The notes: generated from the sequence alone by a model not told the origin. A stretch of 38,098 bases of DNA from REBR01 sp033721915 (GCA_033721915.1 JAWWAC010000027.1:1-38098), one strand, 5' to 3'; shown: positions 6,741-15,560, numbered from the stretch's first letter. Numbers and translations are program-made.

Positions 6741-8678
6741 TTACTCACCCAGGTAGGTGTAGCCACTCAGTCCGGATTCAATGGCACTGGCATAGTCCTG
6801 GCGTCGCTGTTCCGGCAGCTCCGCCCGGCCCAGCTGCCGGTGCAGTGAGTCGCTCAGCCTGACGGGGTCGAAGTTCACCGAGCGCAGCACCGAGGCCACG
6901 GTATCACCGGGTACGCTGTGGTGGGCCTCACACTCGCCCTGGTCATTGAGCCAGAGGTCCACCGCGTCGGTATCGCCGAACAGATTGTGCTGGTCCCCCA
7001 GGATTTCCTGGTAGGCACCGGTGAGGAAAAAGGCCATCAGCGGAGTGCTGTCCTGCTCTTCAAGGGCCGGCATTGGCAGCGTGACCTCGATGCCATCGCC
7101 TTCCACATAGCGGTCGATGCGACCGTCCGAGTCGCAGGTAATATCCTGTAAAATGCCGCGCCGTGTCAGGGGCCGGTGGAGTCCGTTGAGGGGCAGTATG
7201 GGGAAGATCTGCCCGATGCCCCAGATATCCGGCAGTGACTGGAACAGTGACAGGTTGACAAACAGCTTGTCCGCCAGCTTCTCGTTGAGCTCATCCAGTA
7301 TGTCCCGGTGCACCCGGTTGCCGGGATTCAGGCGCTGGCGCAGCTGCAGTCCGATGGCGGTGTACAGCTGCTCCGCGGCGGCCCTCTGCTCAAGGCTGGC
7401 AATGCCGTGGGCAAACAGCTGGTGCATCTCCCCCATGGCATGGGCGGCGTCGTGGTAGAGCTCCACCATGGCCCGGGCGCTGGTGCCGGCATTCAGTGCC
7501 TGCTCATCCTGCCACAGCTGAAGCAGTGGCGCGGGGTCCGGCTCCCGGGGCTGGGGTGGGAGCTGGCGGCGGGGCCGCTCCTCGTCGATCACGTTGGTGA
7601 CCAGCACCGCGTGGTGGGCGGTCAGTGCCCGCCCGGACTCGCTGATGATGTGGGGGTGGGGCAGTCCCGCCTGGTCGCAGGTCTGGCGCAGGATCTGCAC
7701 CACGGCCCTGGCGTACTCGTTCATGTTGTAGTTCATGGAACAGTCGCTGCGGGAGCGGGTGCCTTCGTAGTCCACACCCAGGCCGCCGCCGATGTCGACG
7801 GTGCTCACCGGCGCACCGGCCAGTCGCAGTGACTGGTAGAAGCGTCCGCATTCACGGAGCCCGGTCTGAATGTCGCGGATGTTGGCAATCTGTGAGCCCA
7901 GGTGGAAATGCAGCAGTTGCAGGCTGTCCAGGTAGCCCGCCTCTTCCAGGGCGGCCACCAGTGCCAGCACCTGACTGGCGGAGAGGCCGAACTTGGATTT
8001 CTCACCACCGGTGTTCTGCCAGTTGCCATGGCCAATGGAGGCCAGACGGGCGCGTACGCCGATCAGGGGCCGTATCCCCTGGCGCTTTGCCTCGGAGAGA
8101 ATCAGGCGCAGCTCGGAGTGCTTCTCAACCACCAGGAATACCCGGTGCCCCAGTGCCTGCCCCATCAGCGCCAGTCGGATATACTCCCGGTCCTTGTAGC
8201 CGTTGCAGACAATGGTGGCACCGGGGGTGGGTGACAAAGCCAGCACCGCCAGAAGCTCCGGCTTGCTGCCCGCCTCAAGGCCGATCTGGCCCTGGCTGGC
8301 GGCCGGCTCTGCCCCCAGCAGCGACTCCACCACGCGCCGCTGCTGGTTGACCTTGATGGGGTAGACGGCGGTGTAGCCGCCTTCGTAGCCCTGCTCCCGT
8401 GACGCCGAGGCAAAGGCCTGGCAGAGCCGGTTGACCCGGTCGTGGAGAATGTCGCCAAAGCGCAGCAGCATGGGCAGCCGCAGGCCCTCCCCCCGCAGCC
8501 GCTCAATCAGTTGCGGCAGATGGATGCGGTGCTCGCTGCTGCGCCCGCCGGGGCGCATCAGCAGATCCCCCTGCTCGCTGATGTCCACGTAGCCGTCGCT
8601 CCAGTGGTTGACGCTGTAGGTGGTCAGGGCGCTTTCACGGGGGCTCATACTGGCATTCTGACGGGGACTATCGCTCAT
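6741..8678 (-). CDS. speA: Biosynthetic arginine decarboxylase
   Basis: A 645-residue PLP enzyme of the fold-III family, converting arginine to agmatine and CO2, the first step of the arginine route to putrescine. K109 in YPIKVNQQ is the expected PLP lysine. NGYKDREYIRLAL, the HFHLGSQIANIRDIQ segment and the C-terminal GAYQEILGDQHNLFGD are hallmarks of SpeA. Length is close to the usual ~630-660, so the gene is intact. The ATG at 8678 has CGGAG 6 nt upstream. It is divergent from speE, giving a polyamine gene pair, but neither agmatinase (speB) nor agmatine deiminase (aguA) is in the window. No clear terminator follows its stop codon. Confidence 0.96.
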   Translation of the reverse strand: MSDSPRQNASMSPRESALTTYSVNHWSDGYVDISEQGDLLMRPGGRSSEHRIHLPQLIERLRGEGLRLPMLLRFGDILHDRVNRLCQAFASASREQGYEGGYTAVYPIKVNQQRRVVESLLGAEPAASQGQIGLEAGSKPELLAVLALSPTPGATIVCNGYKDREYIRLALMGQALGHRVFLVVEKHSELRLILSEAKRQGIRPLIGVRARLASIGHGNWQNTGGEKSKFGLSASQVLALVAALEEAGYLDSLQLLHFHLGSQIANIRDIQTGLRECGRFYQSLRLAGAPVSTVDIGGGLGVDYEGTRSRSDCSMNYNMNEYARAVVQILRQTCDQAGLPHPHIISESGRALTAHHAVLVTNVIDEERPRRQLPPQPREPDPAPLLQLWQDEQALNAGTSARAMVELYHDAAHAMGEMHQLFAHGIASLEQRAAAEQLYTAIGLQLRQRLNPGNRVHRDILDELNEKLADKLFVNLSLFQSLPDIWGIGQIFPILPLNGLHRPLTRRGILQDITCDSDGRIDRYVEGDGIEVTLPMPALEEQDSTPLMAFFLTGAYQEILGDQHNLFGDTDAVDLWLNDQGECEAHHSVPGDTVASVLRSVNFDPVRLSDSLHRQLGRAELPEQRRQDYASAIESGLSGYTYLGE

Positions 8679-8738
8679 GCAGACTCCGGTTACTGGCGGT
8701 GGCCCCGGGCTGATCGGGGCAGGGAAAGGAAGGGCGTC

Positions 8739-8744
8739 ATTGTA
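8739..8744 (-). promoter_or_regulatory. Possible -10 box for speA
   Basis: The minus strand carries TACAAT (8744-8739), five of six matches to the sigma70 -10 consensus, 60 bp upstream of the speA start. A convincing -35 at 17 bp is missing, so this is tentative. The shared 162-bp speA-speE gap must also hold the speE promoter; weak candidates there (TACACT at 8775-8780) were not good enough to call. Confidence 0.33.
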
Positions 8745-8840
8745 ATGGCAGTTTTTTGCAAGAAACAGGTGTCATACACTATCACCTGCAACTGACCGCC
8801 TCCCCGGCCACGGGGCTCACTGAGACACAAGGACAGCACC

Positions 8841-9728
8841 ATGACGATCGACTCCGGAGAATGGTTCACCGAGGTATTCCAGAACGAGGGCACCGCCTTT
8901 TCACTCAAGGTTCGCCGTCTTCTGCACGAGGAGACGACGCCGTTCCAGCAACTGGCGGTGTACGAGACCGAGACCTTCGGCAACCTGATGGTGATCGATG
9001 GCTGCGTGATGCTCAGTGCCCGTGACAACTTCCTCTACCACGAGATGATGGCACACCCGGCGCTGTTTACCCACAGGCGCCCGCGCAAGGTGGTGATTAT
9101 CGGCGGTGGTGACTGCGGCACTCTGCAGGAGGTGCTCAAGCATCCGGATGTGGAAGAGGCCTGGCAGGTGGAGATCGATGAGCGGGTGACAAGGGTGTCC
9201 GAGGAGTACTTCCCGGAGTTGTGCCGGGCCAACGACGACCCCAGGGCCAACTTCTTTTTCGGCGACGGTGTGCAGTGGATGCGCGATGCGGCCCCGGGCT
9301 CCATTGACCTGGTGATTGTGGACAGCACGGACCCGGTGGGGCCGGCCGAGGGCCTGTTCAGCACGGATTTCTACCGGGACTGCATGCTGGCACTGGGTGA
9401 GCATGGCATACTGGTGCAACAGAGCGAATCGCCGCTGCTGCACACGGAAAGCATCATCAAGAAGGCCCACGACGAGATGCGCGAGGGGGGCTTCACCCAG
9501 ACCCGCACCCTGTGCTTCCCGCAACCGGTCTACCCCACCGGCTGGTGGAGCTGCACCATGGCCGGCCGCGCCAACCCACTGGTGTACTTCCGTGAGGCGG
9601 ATGTGGACGAGCGCCCCTTCATCACCCAGTACTACAACAAGGACATCCACCAGGGCGCACTGGCCATGCCTGAGTTCATGAAACGCACACTGGCCCCGGA
9701 CGAGGGTTTGCCCCCTTATTCCTCGTAA
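8841..9728 (+). CDS. speE: Spermidine synthase-type aminopropyltransferase
   Basis: A 295-residue cytosolic enzyme that transfers the aminopropyl group of decarboxylated SAM to putrescine. The SAM-binding GGGDCG (residues 88-93) and the VDSTDPVGPAEGL motif with D161 and D164, the catalytic/diamine-binding acidic residues, are present, as is the C-terminal QPVYPTGWWSCTMA. Length matches E. coli SpeE (~288). AAGGACAG lies a few bases before the ATG. The motif has Cys where GGGDGG/GGGDGA is usual, though I believe this variant occurs in marine gammaproteobacteria. Pairing with speA but no visible speB leaves open whether agmatine could be the acceptor instead of putrescine. Confidence 0.94.
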   Translation: MTIDSGEWFTEVFQNEGTAFSLKVRRLLHEETTPFQQLAVYETETFGNLMVIDGCVMLSARDNFLYHEMMAHPALFTHRRPRKVVIIGGGDCGTLQEVLKHPDVEEAWQVEIDERVTRVSEEYFPELCRANDDPRANFFFGDGVQWMRDAAPGSIDLVIVDSTDPVGPAEGLFSTDFYRDCMLALGEHGILVQQSESPLLHTESIIKKAHDEMREGGFTQTRTLCFPQPVYPTGWWSCTMAGRANPLVYFREADVDERPFITQYYNKDIHQGALAMPEFMKRTLAPDEGLPPYSS

Positions 9729-9804
9729 CAGGGGTTTCGGGATACTTGAAGGACACTGCGGATTCTACCGATAATTGACACTCATGCGTTCAAGGCCCGA
9801 CACC

Positions 9805-10647
9805 ATGCAGCTTTCTGTGATCATCAGCACCTACAACGCGCCGGACTGGCTGGAAAAGGTGCTTTGGGGCTACAGCGCCCAGTCCCACAGGGACTTTGAG
9901 CTGATCATTGCCGATGATGGCTCCACGGATGAGACACGGCAGCTGATAGACCACATGAGAGAGGAAACCGGCCTGCCAATCCGGCACGTTTGGCAGGAGG
10001 ATAACGGGTTCCGAAAGTGCCGGATCCTCAACCGGGCGATTATCGAGTCCGGGTCCGAGTATCTGGTATTCACCGATGGTGACTGCATCCCCAGGCAGGA
10101 TTTCCTGGCCGTCCATGCCGTACAGGCCCAGCCCGGGCACTACCTGTCCGGTGGTTACCACAAGCTCCCCCTGGCCACCAGCAAGGCCATTACCCGTGAG
10201 GACATTCTCTCCGGTCGCTGCTTCGATCTCCACTGGCTGAAGGCCCATGGCCTGAAAGCCTCTTACAAGAACAGCAAACTGACAGCCAACCGCTGGCAGG
10301 CACGGCTGTTCAACACCCTGACCCCGACACGGTGCCGCTTCAAGGGCTCCAACGGGTCCGCCTGGAAAAAAGACATCCTGGCGGTGAACGGTTTTGACGA
10401 AACCATGGCCTACGGTGGTGAGGACAGGGAGTTCGGTGTGCGGCTGCTGAATCTGGGCATCAAACCGAAACATGTGCGCTACAACGCCATTGTCATCCAT
10501 CTGGATCACACCAGGGGCTATGTGGATCCGGGCATCATCGAGGCCAACAAGCGGCATCGCATCCGGATTGACAGGACGGGTGTGACACGCACCCAAAACG
10601 GCATTGACCAGCACCTGCCTCATGAGCCCACAGGAGTCCCCGTTTGA
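9805..10647 (+). CDS. Glycosyltransferase family 2 with Glyco_transf_7C-like C-terminus
   Basis: A 280-residue GT-A fold transferase. The N-terminus has SVIISTYNAP, then ADDGSTD (nucleotide binding), the metal-binding FTDGDCIP, and GEDREFGVRLLNLG, which matches the ExxxxGxRL motif of the galactosyltransferase-like 7C domain. It should act on the cytoplasmic face of the inner membrane, adding a sugar to an LPS-core or other lipid-linked acceptor; donor and acceptor unknown. Alternative starts exist at 9775 (TTG) and 9784 (ATG); 9805 begins right at the domain, but no strong ribosome binding site supports any of them. It is followed by an overlapping transferase gene (stop TGA at 10645-10647). 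Confidence 0.85.
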   Translation: MQLSVIISTYNAPDWLEKVLWGYSAQSHRDFELIIADDGSTDETRQLIDHMREETGLPIRHVWQEDNGFRKCRILNRAIIESGSEYLVFTDGDCIPRQDFLAVHAVQAQPGHYLSGGYHKLPLATSKAITREDILSGRCFDLHWLKAHGLKASYKNSKLTANRWQARLFNTLTPTRCRFKGSNGSAWKKDILAVNGFDETMAYGGEDREFGVRLLNLGIKPKHVRYNAIVIHLDHTRGYVDPGIIEANKRHRIRIDRTGVTRTQNGIDQHLPHEPTGVPV

Positions 10648-11564
10648 TTTTCTTTGTCTTTTCCTACAACCGTGGGCCACACCTGAAAAACTGCATCGAC
10701 TCCATCGAGGCCTGTGCCCCCGGCCATCCCGTGGTGGTCTATGACGATGCCAGCGAGGACCCGGAAACACAGCGGATTGTTGCGGACATCGGCACCCGGC
10801 ATGAGGTGGTCCGGCGGGAGGACAAGGACTCCGGTGACCAGCATGGGGCCCTCTACACCAATATGCAGAGAGCCATTGACTCCGTCAGGGAAGACAGCCT
10901 GATCTGCTTTCTCCAGGACGATACGCAACTGGTCCGGAAAATTGACGAGCAGGATTTACGGTTTATGGAGGGGTACTTTGAGCGGTTCCCCGATGCGGGC
11001 TTTCTGGCACCGGTGTTCCAGAAAAGAATCACCCGACAGAGAACACTGGACCGCTTTGTTTACCGGGAAGACCGTGGCGTTTACGTCTGCGAGCACCGCA
11101 GCCGCAAGCAGGTGGCCGGCGTCTATTACTCGGACATTTCCGTCACCCGCAGCGACCGGCTCAGGAGCGTGAACTGGAAGTTCGTGCCCGGGGAGTTCGA
11201 CAATGAGCAGCAGGCGAAAGCCCACTTCCTGGAAATGGGCTACCTGTATGCGCCCTTTGCCATGTGGCTGCCCAATCCACCGGCCTACCGGAACAAGAAA
11301 AAGAGTTTTACCTTCAGGCTGGCTGAAATCGTCAACAGGGCGGGCCTGTATCCTTTCGCCATCATGGACAGCGACAGGGTGGAGGCGTTGCGAACAAGGC
11401 CCACCCGTCAGGTGCCCATCGCCGAGGACTACCTCCAGGTCACGGTCCCGGGGCTGAAATCCCCCTGGATCTTCGACCCTCTCAGGCGCTATCGTCTGTT
11501 GCGCAAAATGGCGAAGCTGGAGGCGTTTCTGAGGCGCTTGCGGGGCGCGTTGCGCTCGGTCTGA
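10644..11564 (+). CDS. GT2-like glycosyltransferase, paralogue A of an inverted pair
   Basis: A 306-residue protein starting FVFSYNRGPHLKNCIDS and carrying VYDDASEDPET and CFLQDDTQLVR, so a GT-A/GT2-like fold with QDD in the usual DxD place. The TTG start overlaps the preceding stop and has CAGGAG 7 nt upstream, so the pair is coupled. The gene at 12409-13317 on the other strand is a clear paralogue: both share CFLQDDTQLVR, an FAMWLP-PAYR-KKK stretch, an HYSD/YYSD segment and a basic C-terminus ending in amphipathic arginine-rich helices that may touch the membrane. Exact sugar specificity unknown. It ends 3 bp from the convergent GT25 gene. Confidence 0.8.
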   Translation: MIFFVFSYNRGPHLKNCIDSIEACAPGHPVVVYDDASEDPETQRIVADIGTRHEVVRREDKDSGDQHGALYTNMQRAIDSVREDSLICFLQDDTQLVRKIDEQDLRFMEGYFERFPDAGFLAPVFQKRITRQRTLDRFVYREDRGVYVCEHRSRKQVAGVYYSDISVTRSDRLRSVNWKFVPGEFDNEQQAKAHFLEMGYLYAPFAMWLPNPPAYRNKKKSFTFRLAEIVNRAGLYPFAIMDSDRVEALRTRPTRQVPIAEDYLQVTVPGLKSPWIFDPLRRYRLLRKMAKLEAFLRRLRGALRSV

Positions 11565-11567
11565 GCG

Positions 11568-12335
11568 CTAACCCTCACTTTTCAGTCGGCGTGCCCTGGC
11601 CCGGAACATCCGGTTGTGGATTTCCCTGGCCAGCTTGCCCTGCAACAGATACCAGCGCCATCGCAGTCGCATCAGCCCCCTTCTGGCCTGGGCGGTATCG
11701 ATGCCGGTATCGATGGCGGACTGGAAGTCCGGGTTGTGGGTCAGGCAGGGTTCAACCACTCCGTAGCATTCCACCCCGTTGGCCCAGAACTGGTCCATTT
11801 CGATATCCACAGGCTCCGCCCAGCGCGCCCCATGGCGCAGAAATTTTTCTGCGGCCCTGGGCGTCAGGTAATACCCAGTGGCACTCTTGTGCCCGCGCAG
11901 GAACTTGGCAATGGCAAGCCCCTGGCTTTCCAGAACCGGCAACCTGCCCTGTTTGCGGGATTTGCTGGCAAAGAGTCGCACGCATTCCAGTTCCGGGGGG
12001 AGGCCGGGGGCCTGCCTGACAAAGCGCAGTAACGGCTCCGGGAAGAGCATGGCGTCGTCTTCCAGCACAATCACCGGCCTGCCGGACTGGGCACACCGTT
12101 GCCAGACCCGATAATGACTGGCGTAGCAGCCCAGATGCCCCGGTGTGAGGGGGATTTCGCCAATGCGCCTTGCCTTTTGGGCGTCGTAGCGGGCAAAGAG
12201 CTCATGCCCCCGTTTGCCGTCCACGGCATCGAAAAAGACAAAGTCCAGTCCCAGTGCGGACAACTGGTTTTGGATGGACTGGCGCCTCTCCGTGGCTCTC
12301 TTGAGGCTGATCACGACAATGTCCGGTTGTTCCAT
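11568..12335 (-). CDS. Glycosyltransferase family 25 (LPS biosynthesis type)
   Basis: A 255-residue GT25 protein of the Lex2B/LpsA/LgtB class, which adds Gal or Glc to lipooligosaccharide or LPS core in many bacteria. It begins PDIVVISLKRATERRQS, and shows LTPGHLGCYASHYRVWQ, VIVLEDDAMLF (acidic metal-binding motif) and the later ATGYYLTPRAAEKFL, all typical. I chose the ATG at 12335 because family members start a few residues before the VISLKRxxxRR motif; a TTG at 12389 would add 18 residues and bring it to 19 bp from the upstream gene. Last gene of the minus-strand transferase operon. The C-terminal RLRWRWYLLQGKLAREIHNR is basic and may bind membrane. Confidence 0.87.
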   Translation of the reverse strand: MEQPDIVVISLKRATERRQSIQNQLSALGLDFVFFDAVDGKRGHELFARYDAQKARRIGEIPLTPGHLGCYASHYRVWQRCAQSGRPVIVLEDDAMLFPEPLLRFVRQAPGLPPELECVRLFASKSRKQGRLPVLESQGLAIAKFLRGHKSATGYYLTPRAAEKFLRHGARWAEPVDIEMDQFWANGVECYGVVEPCLTHNPDFQSAIDTGIDTAQARRGLMRLRWRWYLLQGKLAREIHNRMFRARARRLKSEG

Positions 12336-12408
12336 ATTGGCCTGTATCCGGTTCAGAAAATGTATCAGGGCCTCTGGCGCAAGCCGCAAAAAAGTGTCTC
12401 GGAGTCGC

Positions 12409-13317
12409 TCAGAGCTTTAACCAGCGGCGCAGTACCACCTCAAGATTGTTGAGGTGTTTCAGCCACCGCTGGCCTGTCAGGGGATTGTAGGTCCAGGGGC
12501 CGGGTGGCGAACCGGGGAGGCACTTGAGGCACTCCTCGGCAACGGGCAGCCGGGGCGGTGCCTGCCTCTGCATCCGGCTTATCTCAGACTCCGTAAGAAG
12601 CCGGAAAGGGTAGAAGCCCACCTGTCTTTTCCGCTCCGCCAGTCGCAGGCCCAGTGTTTTCTTCTTGCCGCGATACGCCGGCACCTCAGGCAGCCACATG
12701 GCAAAGGGGCGCCACATGTAGGCCATCTGGGCGAAGTGCTCCCTGGCCTGTTTGTCGTTTGCCGGTTCCGACTGGTGAAAACGCCACCCCGCTTCCTTGA
12801 GACGGGCCGGCTGGAAGAGCACCAGGTCGGAGTAATGGATGCCCGCGCTCTGGCCGGTATCCTCGCGGTAGAAAAAGTCCGGCGCCGGACCCGTTAATGG
12901 CGTCACCGGGCGCTTTCTGAGATCAATGCCGCGGATAAAACAGGGGTGGACAAAGCCCAGGGACTGGTTGCGGTCGAACAGGCCCTGAATCTCTTCCAGT
13001 TCCGTGGAGGAGACAGGTCGCACCAACTGGGTGTCATCCTGCAGGAAACACACCAGTGGCCTGTCACTGAAACGATCCAGCGCCCCATTCATGTTGTGGT
13101 AGAGGCCACCGTGCTTGATGGTTCCGATCTCGCTGGGTTTGATCACCTGGCAGCGGTCTTTCACGGCATCCAGGTAATCCAGTGTCTCCGGGTCGTCGCT
13201 GTTGTCATCGAAGATGACGATGTCAGCCTCCGGAAGGCATTCGCGGCAGGACGCCACACAGTTGCGCAGAAACTGCCCCCGGTTGAACGAGAAGATGCAG
13301 ACGGTCAGTGTCGTCAT
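12409..13317 (-). CDS. GT2-like glycosyltransferase, paralogue B of an inverted pair
   Basis: A 302-residue protein beginning TVCIFSFNRGQFLRNCV, with IFDDNSDDPET and CFLQDDTQLVR, the same unusual QDD version of the GT2 metal motif as paralogue A on the other strand. Shared blocks continue through IHYSDLV, MWRPFAMWLPEVPAYRGKKK and GFYPF. Its ATG overlaps the stop of the O-antigen ligase-like gene (ATGA at 13314-13317), so they are translationally coupled. It probably adds one sugar of the core or surface glycan; donor and acceptor cannot be read from sequence. Confidence 0.8.
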   Translation of the reverse strand: MTTLTVCIFSFNRGQFLRNCVASCRECLPEADIVIFDDNSDDPETLDYLDAVKDRCQVIKPSEIGTIKHGGLYHNMNGALDRFSDRPLVCFLQDDTQLVRPVSSTELEEIQGLFDRNQSLGFVHPCFIRGIDLRKRPVTPLTGPAPDFFYREDTGQSAGIHYSDLVLFQPARLKEAGWRFHQSEPANDKQAREHFAQMAYMWRPFAMWLPEVPAYRGKKKTLGLRLAERKRQVGFYPFRLLTESEISRMQRQAPPRLPVAEECLKCLPGSPPGPWTYNPLTGQRWLKHLNNLEVVLRRWLKL

Positions 13318-14603
13318 GGCGCTTGCTGGCCTCCCTGGACGGTGGCCGGTGCCGCTGTCACGGACTTTCCCTGGTGATGACGGGCCCGGGTCCAGACAAA
13401 AACCAGCGGGATCCAGCCGATGTACCAGACAGGATGCAGTGAGATCAGCAGTGTGTATTCGTCCGTAAAGGTCAGTACGAAAAACAGCCCCAGAATGGCC
13501 AGCAAATGGAGCCTGGCTGAACCAGTCACAGGGCTGCGGAAAACCGCCATTGCCGGCAACAGTAACAGCCCCGCCAGAAAGGCCACGCCGATCAGGCCGG
13601 TGTCCACAAAGGCGCCGATCCAGATGTTGTGGGGATGTGAGATGGTGAGTCCCCTGGGTTCCAGGTACTGCCTTGAGGCATCGGTCAGCGCAAAGTCCAT
13701 ACCCGCTCCATTGCCCAGAAACAGTGACTCGGGGGGATGGGTCAGGTAGGCCGTCCAGATATCCAGGCGATAGGAACTACCCCTGGAGACAAGCTGGTCA
13801 TAGAGCTCGCCGAACCCGAACAACCACTGGACCAGGCCGGCCACGGCGGCGGTCGCCAGCAGTGCCATCCAGAGTGTCTCCGGGCGGCGATAGCGGTAGA
13901 TCAGCAGCAGTGTGAGAAGGGCAAGGTAACCCGACAGGGCAATGACAGGGCCACGGCTCTTGCTCAGGATCACGAAAGTAAAGACGCTGGCCACCGTCAA
14001 CGCCGCCAGCAGCACATCTCTGCGGCGGATAAAACCGGTGCCATGAAAGGTCAGCAGTAAACCGGTGGCCAGCAGCACCGTGGCAATGGACGCCCCCTGG
14101 ATGGGGTGGCCCATGACGCCGAGGCCTTCCATTCTTAGGCTGCCCAGTGCCTCCGGCAAGTGGGACAAGAGGCCTGCGCCGGTGCCGATCAGCGCCAGCC
14201 AGAGCAACCAACGGCCCCAGAGCCGTTCACGGCCCGTGACGGTCCCCATCCAGAGAAAGAAAGCCAGCATGCCAAGGGCCGCCTCGGCGCCCCATCGCAC
14301 CGCCTGCAGATCGTCCTTCACAGGCCCTTCACCCACCAGCCAGGTGGTGGTGGCCATGTAGCCGCAGAACACCAGGAAGAGCCTCATGAAGGGGTCCTTG
14401 CAGACATGCCCCCGGCCCTTGCGAAACAGCAGATAGAGTGTCAGTGGGTAAATCAGGGCGTGAAAGAACGTCCGGTACAGGGTGTCCGGCAGGGTGACGG
14501 ACAGCAGCAGCCAGGCGGCGAAGAGCAGCGACAGCCAGTCGTCCGCGTCCAGGTTGCTGATGGCCGATGCCCTGGCCATGGTCTGTTTGATCGCTGTATG
14601 CAC
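13314..14603 (-). CDS. O-antigen ligase/polymerase-like (WaaL/Wzy) membrane protein
   Basis: A 429-residue polytopic protein with about ten to twelve hydrophobic segments starting near residue 24 (LSLLFAAWLLLSVTLP). A large periplasmic loop in the second half holds SHPHNIWIGAFVDTGLIG, the His-containing motif of the Wzy_C/O-antigen ligase superfamily. It should join undecaprenyl-linked glycan to lipid A-core, or polymerise repeats, in the periplasmic leaflet. The frame opens at a GTG (14603) with no good ribosome binding site; ATG 14579 is an alternative. It sits 3 bp after a DUF6492-like gene and overlaps a GT2-like gene. No Wzx flippase or Wzz is in the window. Confidence 0.82.
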   Translation of the reverse strand: MHTAIKQTMARASAISNLDADDWLSLLFAAWLLLSVTLPDTLYRTFFHALIYPLTLYLLFRKGRGHVCKDPFMRLFLVFCGYMATTTWLVGEGPVKDDLQAVRWGAEAALGMLAFFLWMGTVTGRERLWGRWLLWLALIGTGAGLLSHLPEALGSLRMEGLGVMGHPIQGASIATVLLATGLLLTFHGTGFIRRRDVLLAALTVASVFTFVILSKSRGPVIALSGYLALLTLLLIYRYRRPETLWMALLATAAVAGLVQWLFGFGELYDQLVSRGSSYRLDIWTAYLTHPPESLFLGNGAGMDFALTDASRQYLEPRGLTISHPHNIWIGAFVDTGLIGVAFLAGLLLLPAMAVFRSPVTGSARLHLLAILGLFFVLTFTDEYTLLISLHPVWYIGWIPLVFVWTRARHHQGKSVTAAPATVQGGQQAP

Positions 14604-14606
14604 TGT

Positions 14607-15560
14607 TTAAACGCCGTCTTTCAGTAGCGAGAGCAGAGGCTTGAGGTAGGCCTGCGGATCCCAGTTTTCCCGGCCACTGGCCTGGGAGTGGATGGTGATG
14701 TAGTGAATGCCGGGGTCTGTGATCATGGCACGGACCTGGTGAATGACCTTTTGCGGATCACTGGTGTCGAAAACGTAACGGAAAAAGGTTGGCTCGCGCC
14801 ACTCCAGATCGCCCTCAGGCACCTTTGCCATGAGAAACGCCTTGTAGAAACCGAACTCGGACCAGCGCCGTGGCGGTCTCTCAAGCAGTGAGGACCACCA
14901 GCGCTGACCGGTGCGGGATTCCAGGTGGGCGAGGGCCTGGTTCAGAAGCCTGCGGTCAAGAACGAAGGGGGTATCAAAATACACATTGACCGGGTCCGCA
15001 CTGTGATCCGCACCGACCAGGCGCTCCGACTCCTGCACCCAGTTTCCGACCTTGCCCCCCAGTGTCTCCCGGCGCTGCCAGTCCGCAAAACACAGTGGGC
15101 CCCGGGCACCCAGGAAGTCACCGACCTCGGCATTGGGAGTGATGACCACATCCGAGTCCAGAATTACGGCGGTATCGCAGTCCAGCTCACTGGCGAGCCT
15201 GAATTTGCACAGCTGCTGTGTGTGCCAGCCAGTGTAGGAAGGCCACTGGGGCCAGGAGAAAACCCGCTTGAGGCTGCCGCAGATCCGGGTGAAGTTGCGG
15301 CCGAAACGCCCGGAAAGGGCCCTTGCACGGACTCTGCGACGCTCAACCGCCGGTGGCAGCACGTCCCTGGTGGAATACAGCTTCAGCCCGGGGCGACCCC
15401 GAAAGGCCTCGAACAGCGCCAGGTCCTCGTCCTGCACAATCACATGGTGCTCGAAGCGGGCCAGTGGTGACTGCTCCAGGGAATGGCGCATCACCCGGAA
15501 GTGCTCGAGATCCCCCGCCCAGGTGGCGGTGATAAACACCACCGTGGCTTCCCGGCTCAT
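14607..15560 (-). CDS. DUF6492-like putative glycosyltransferase
   Basis: A protein of 317 residues from the chosen start, whose N-terminus VVFITATWAGDLEHFRVMRHS and central AVILDSDVVITPN resemble DUF6492 proteins, a glycosyltransferase-like family with a DxD motif (DSD here). A C-terminal IHYITIHSQASGRENWDP block and several Trp-rich stretches are visible; no signal peptide or membrane helix. First gene of the minus-strand unit with the ligase-like protein, a GT2-like protein and GT25. Start is uncertain: ATG 15596 would add 12 residues and has GGGGA upstream, while 15560 sits closest to the domain. Function in glycan assembly is inferred from neighbours and the DxD motif. Confidence 0.72.
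   Translation of the reverse strand: MSREATVVFITATWAGDLEHFRVMRHSLEQSPLARFEHHVIVQDEDLALFEAFRGRPGLKLYSTRDVLPPAVERRRVRARALSGRFGRNFTRICGSLKRVFSWPQWPSYTGWHTQQLCKFRLASELDCDTAVILDSDVVITPNAEVGDFLGARGPLCFADWQRRETLGGKVGNWVQESERLVGADHSADPVNVYFDTPFVLDRRLLNQALAHLESRTGQRWWSSLLERPPRRWSEFGFYKAFLMAKVPEGDLEWREPTFFRYVFDTSDPQKVIHQVRAMITDPGIHYITIHSQASGRENWDPQAYLKPLLSLLKDGV

Noticed and set aside
8764..8787. AGGTG/CACCT inverted repeat in the speA-speE gap
   Set aside because: The stem is only 5 bp around an asymmetrical centre; too short to support an operator or hairpin call.
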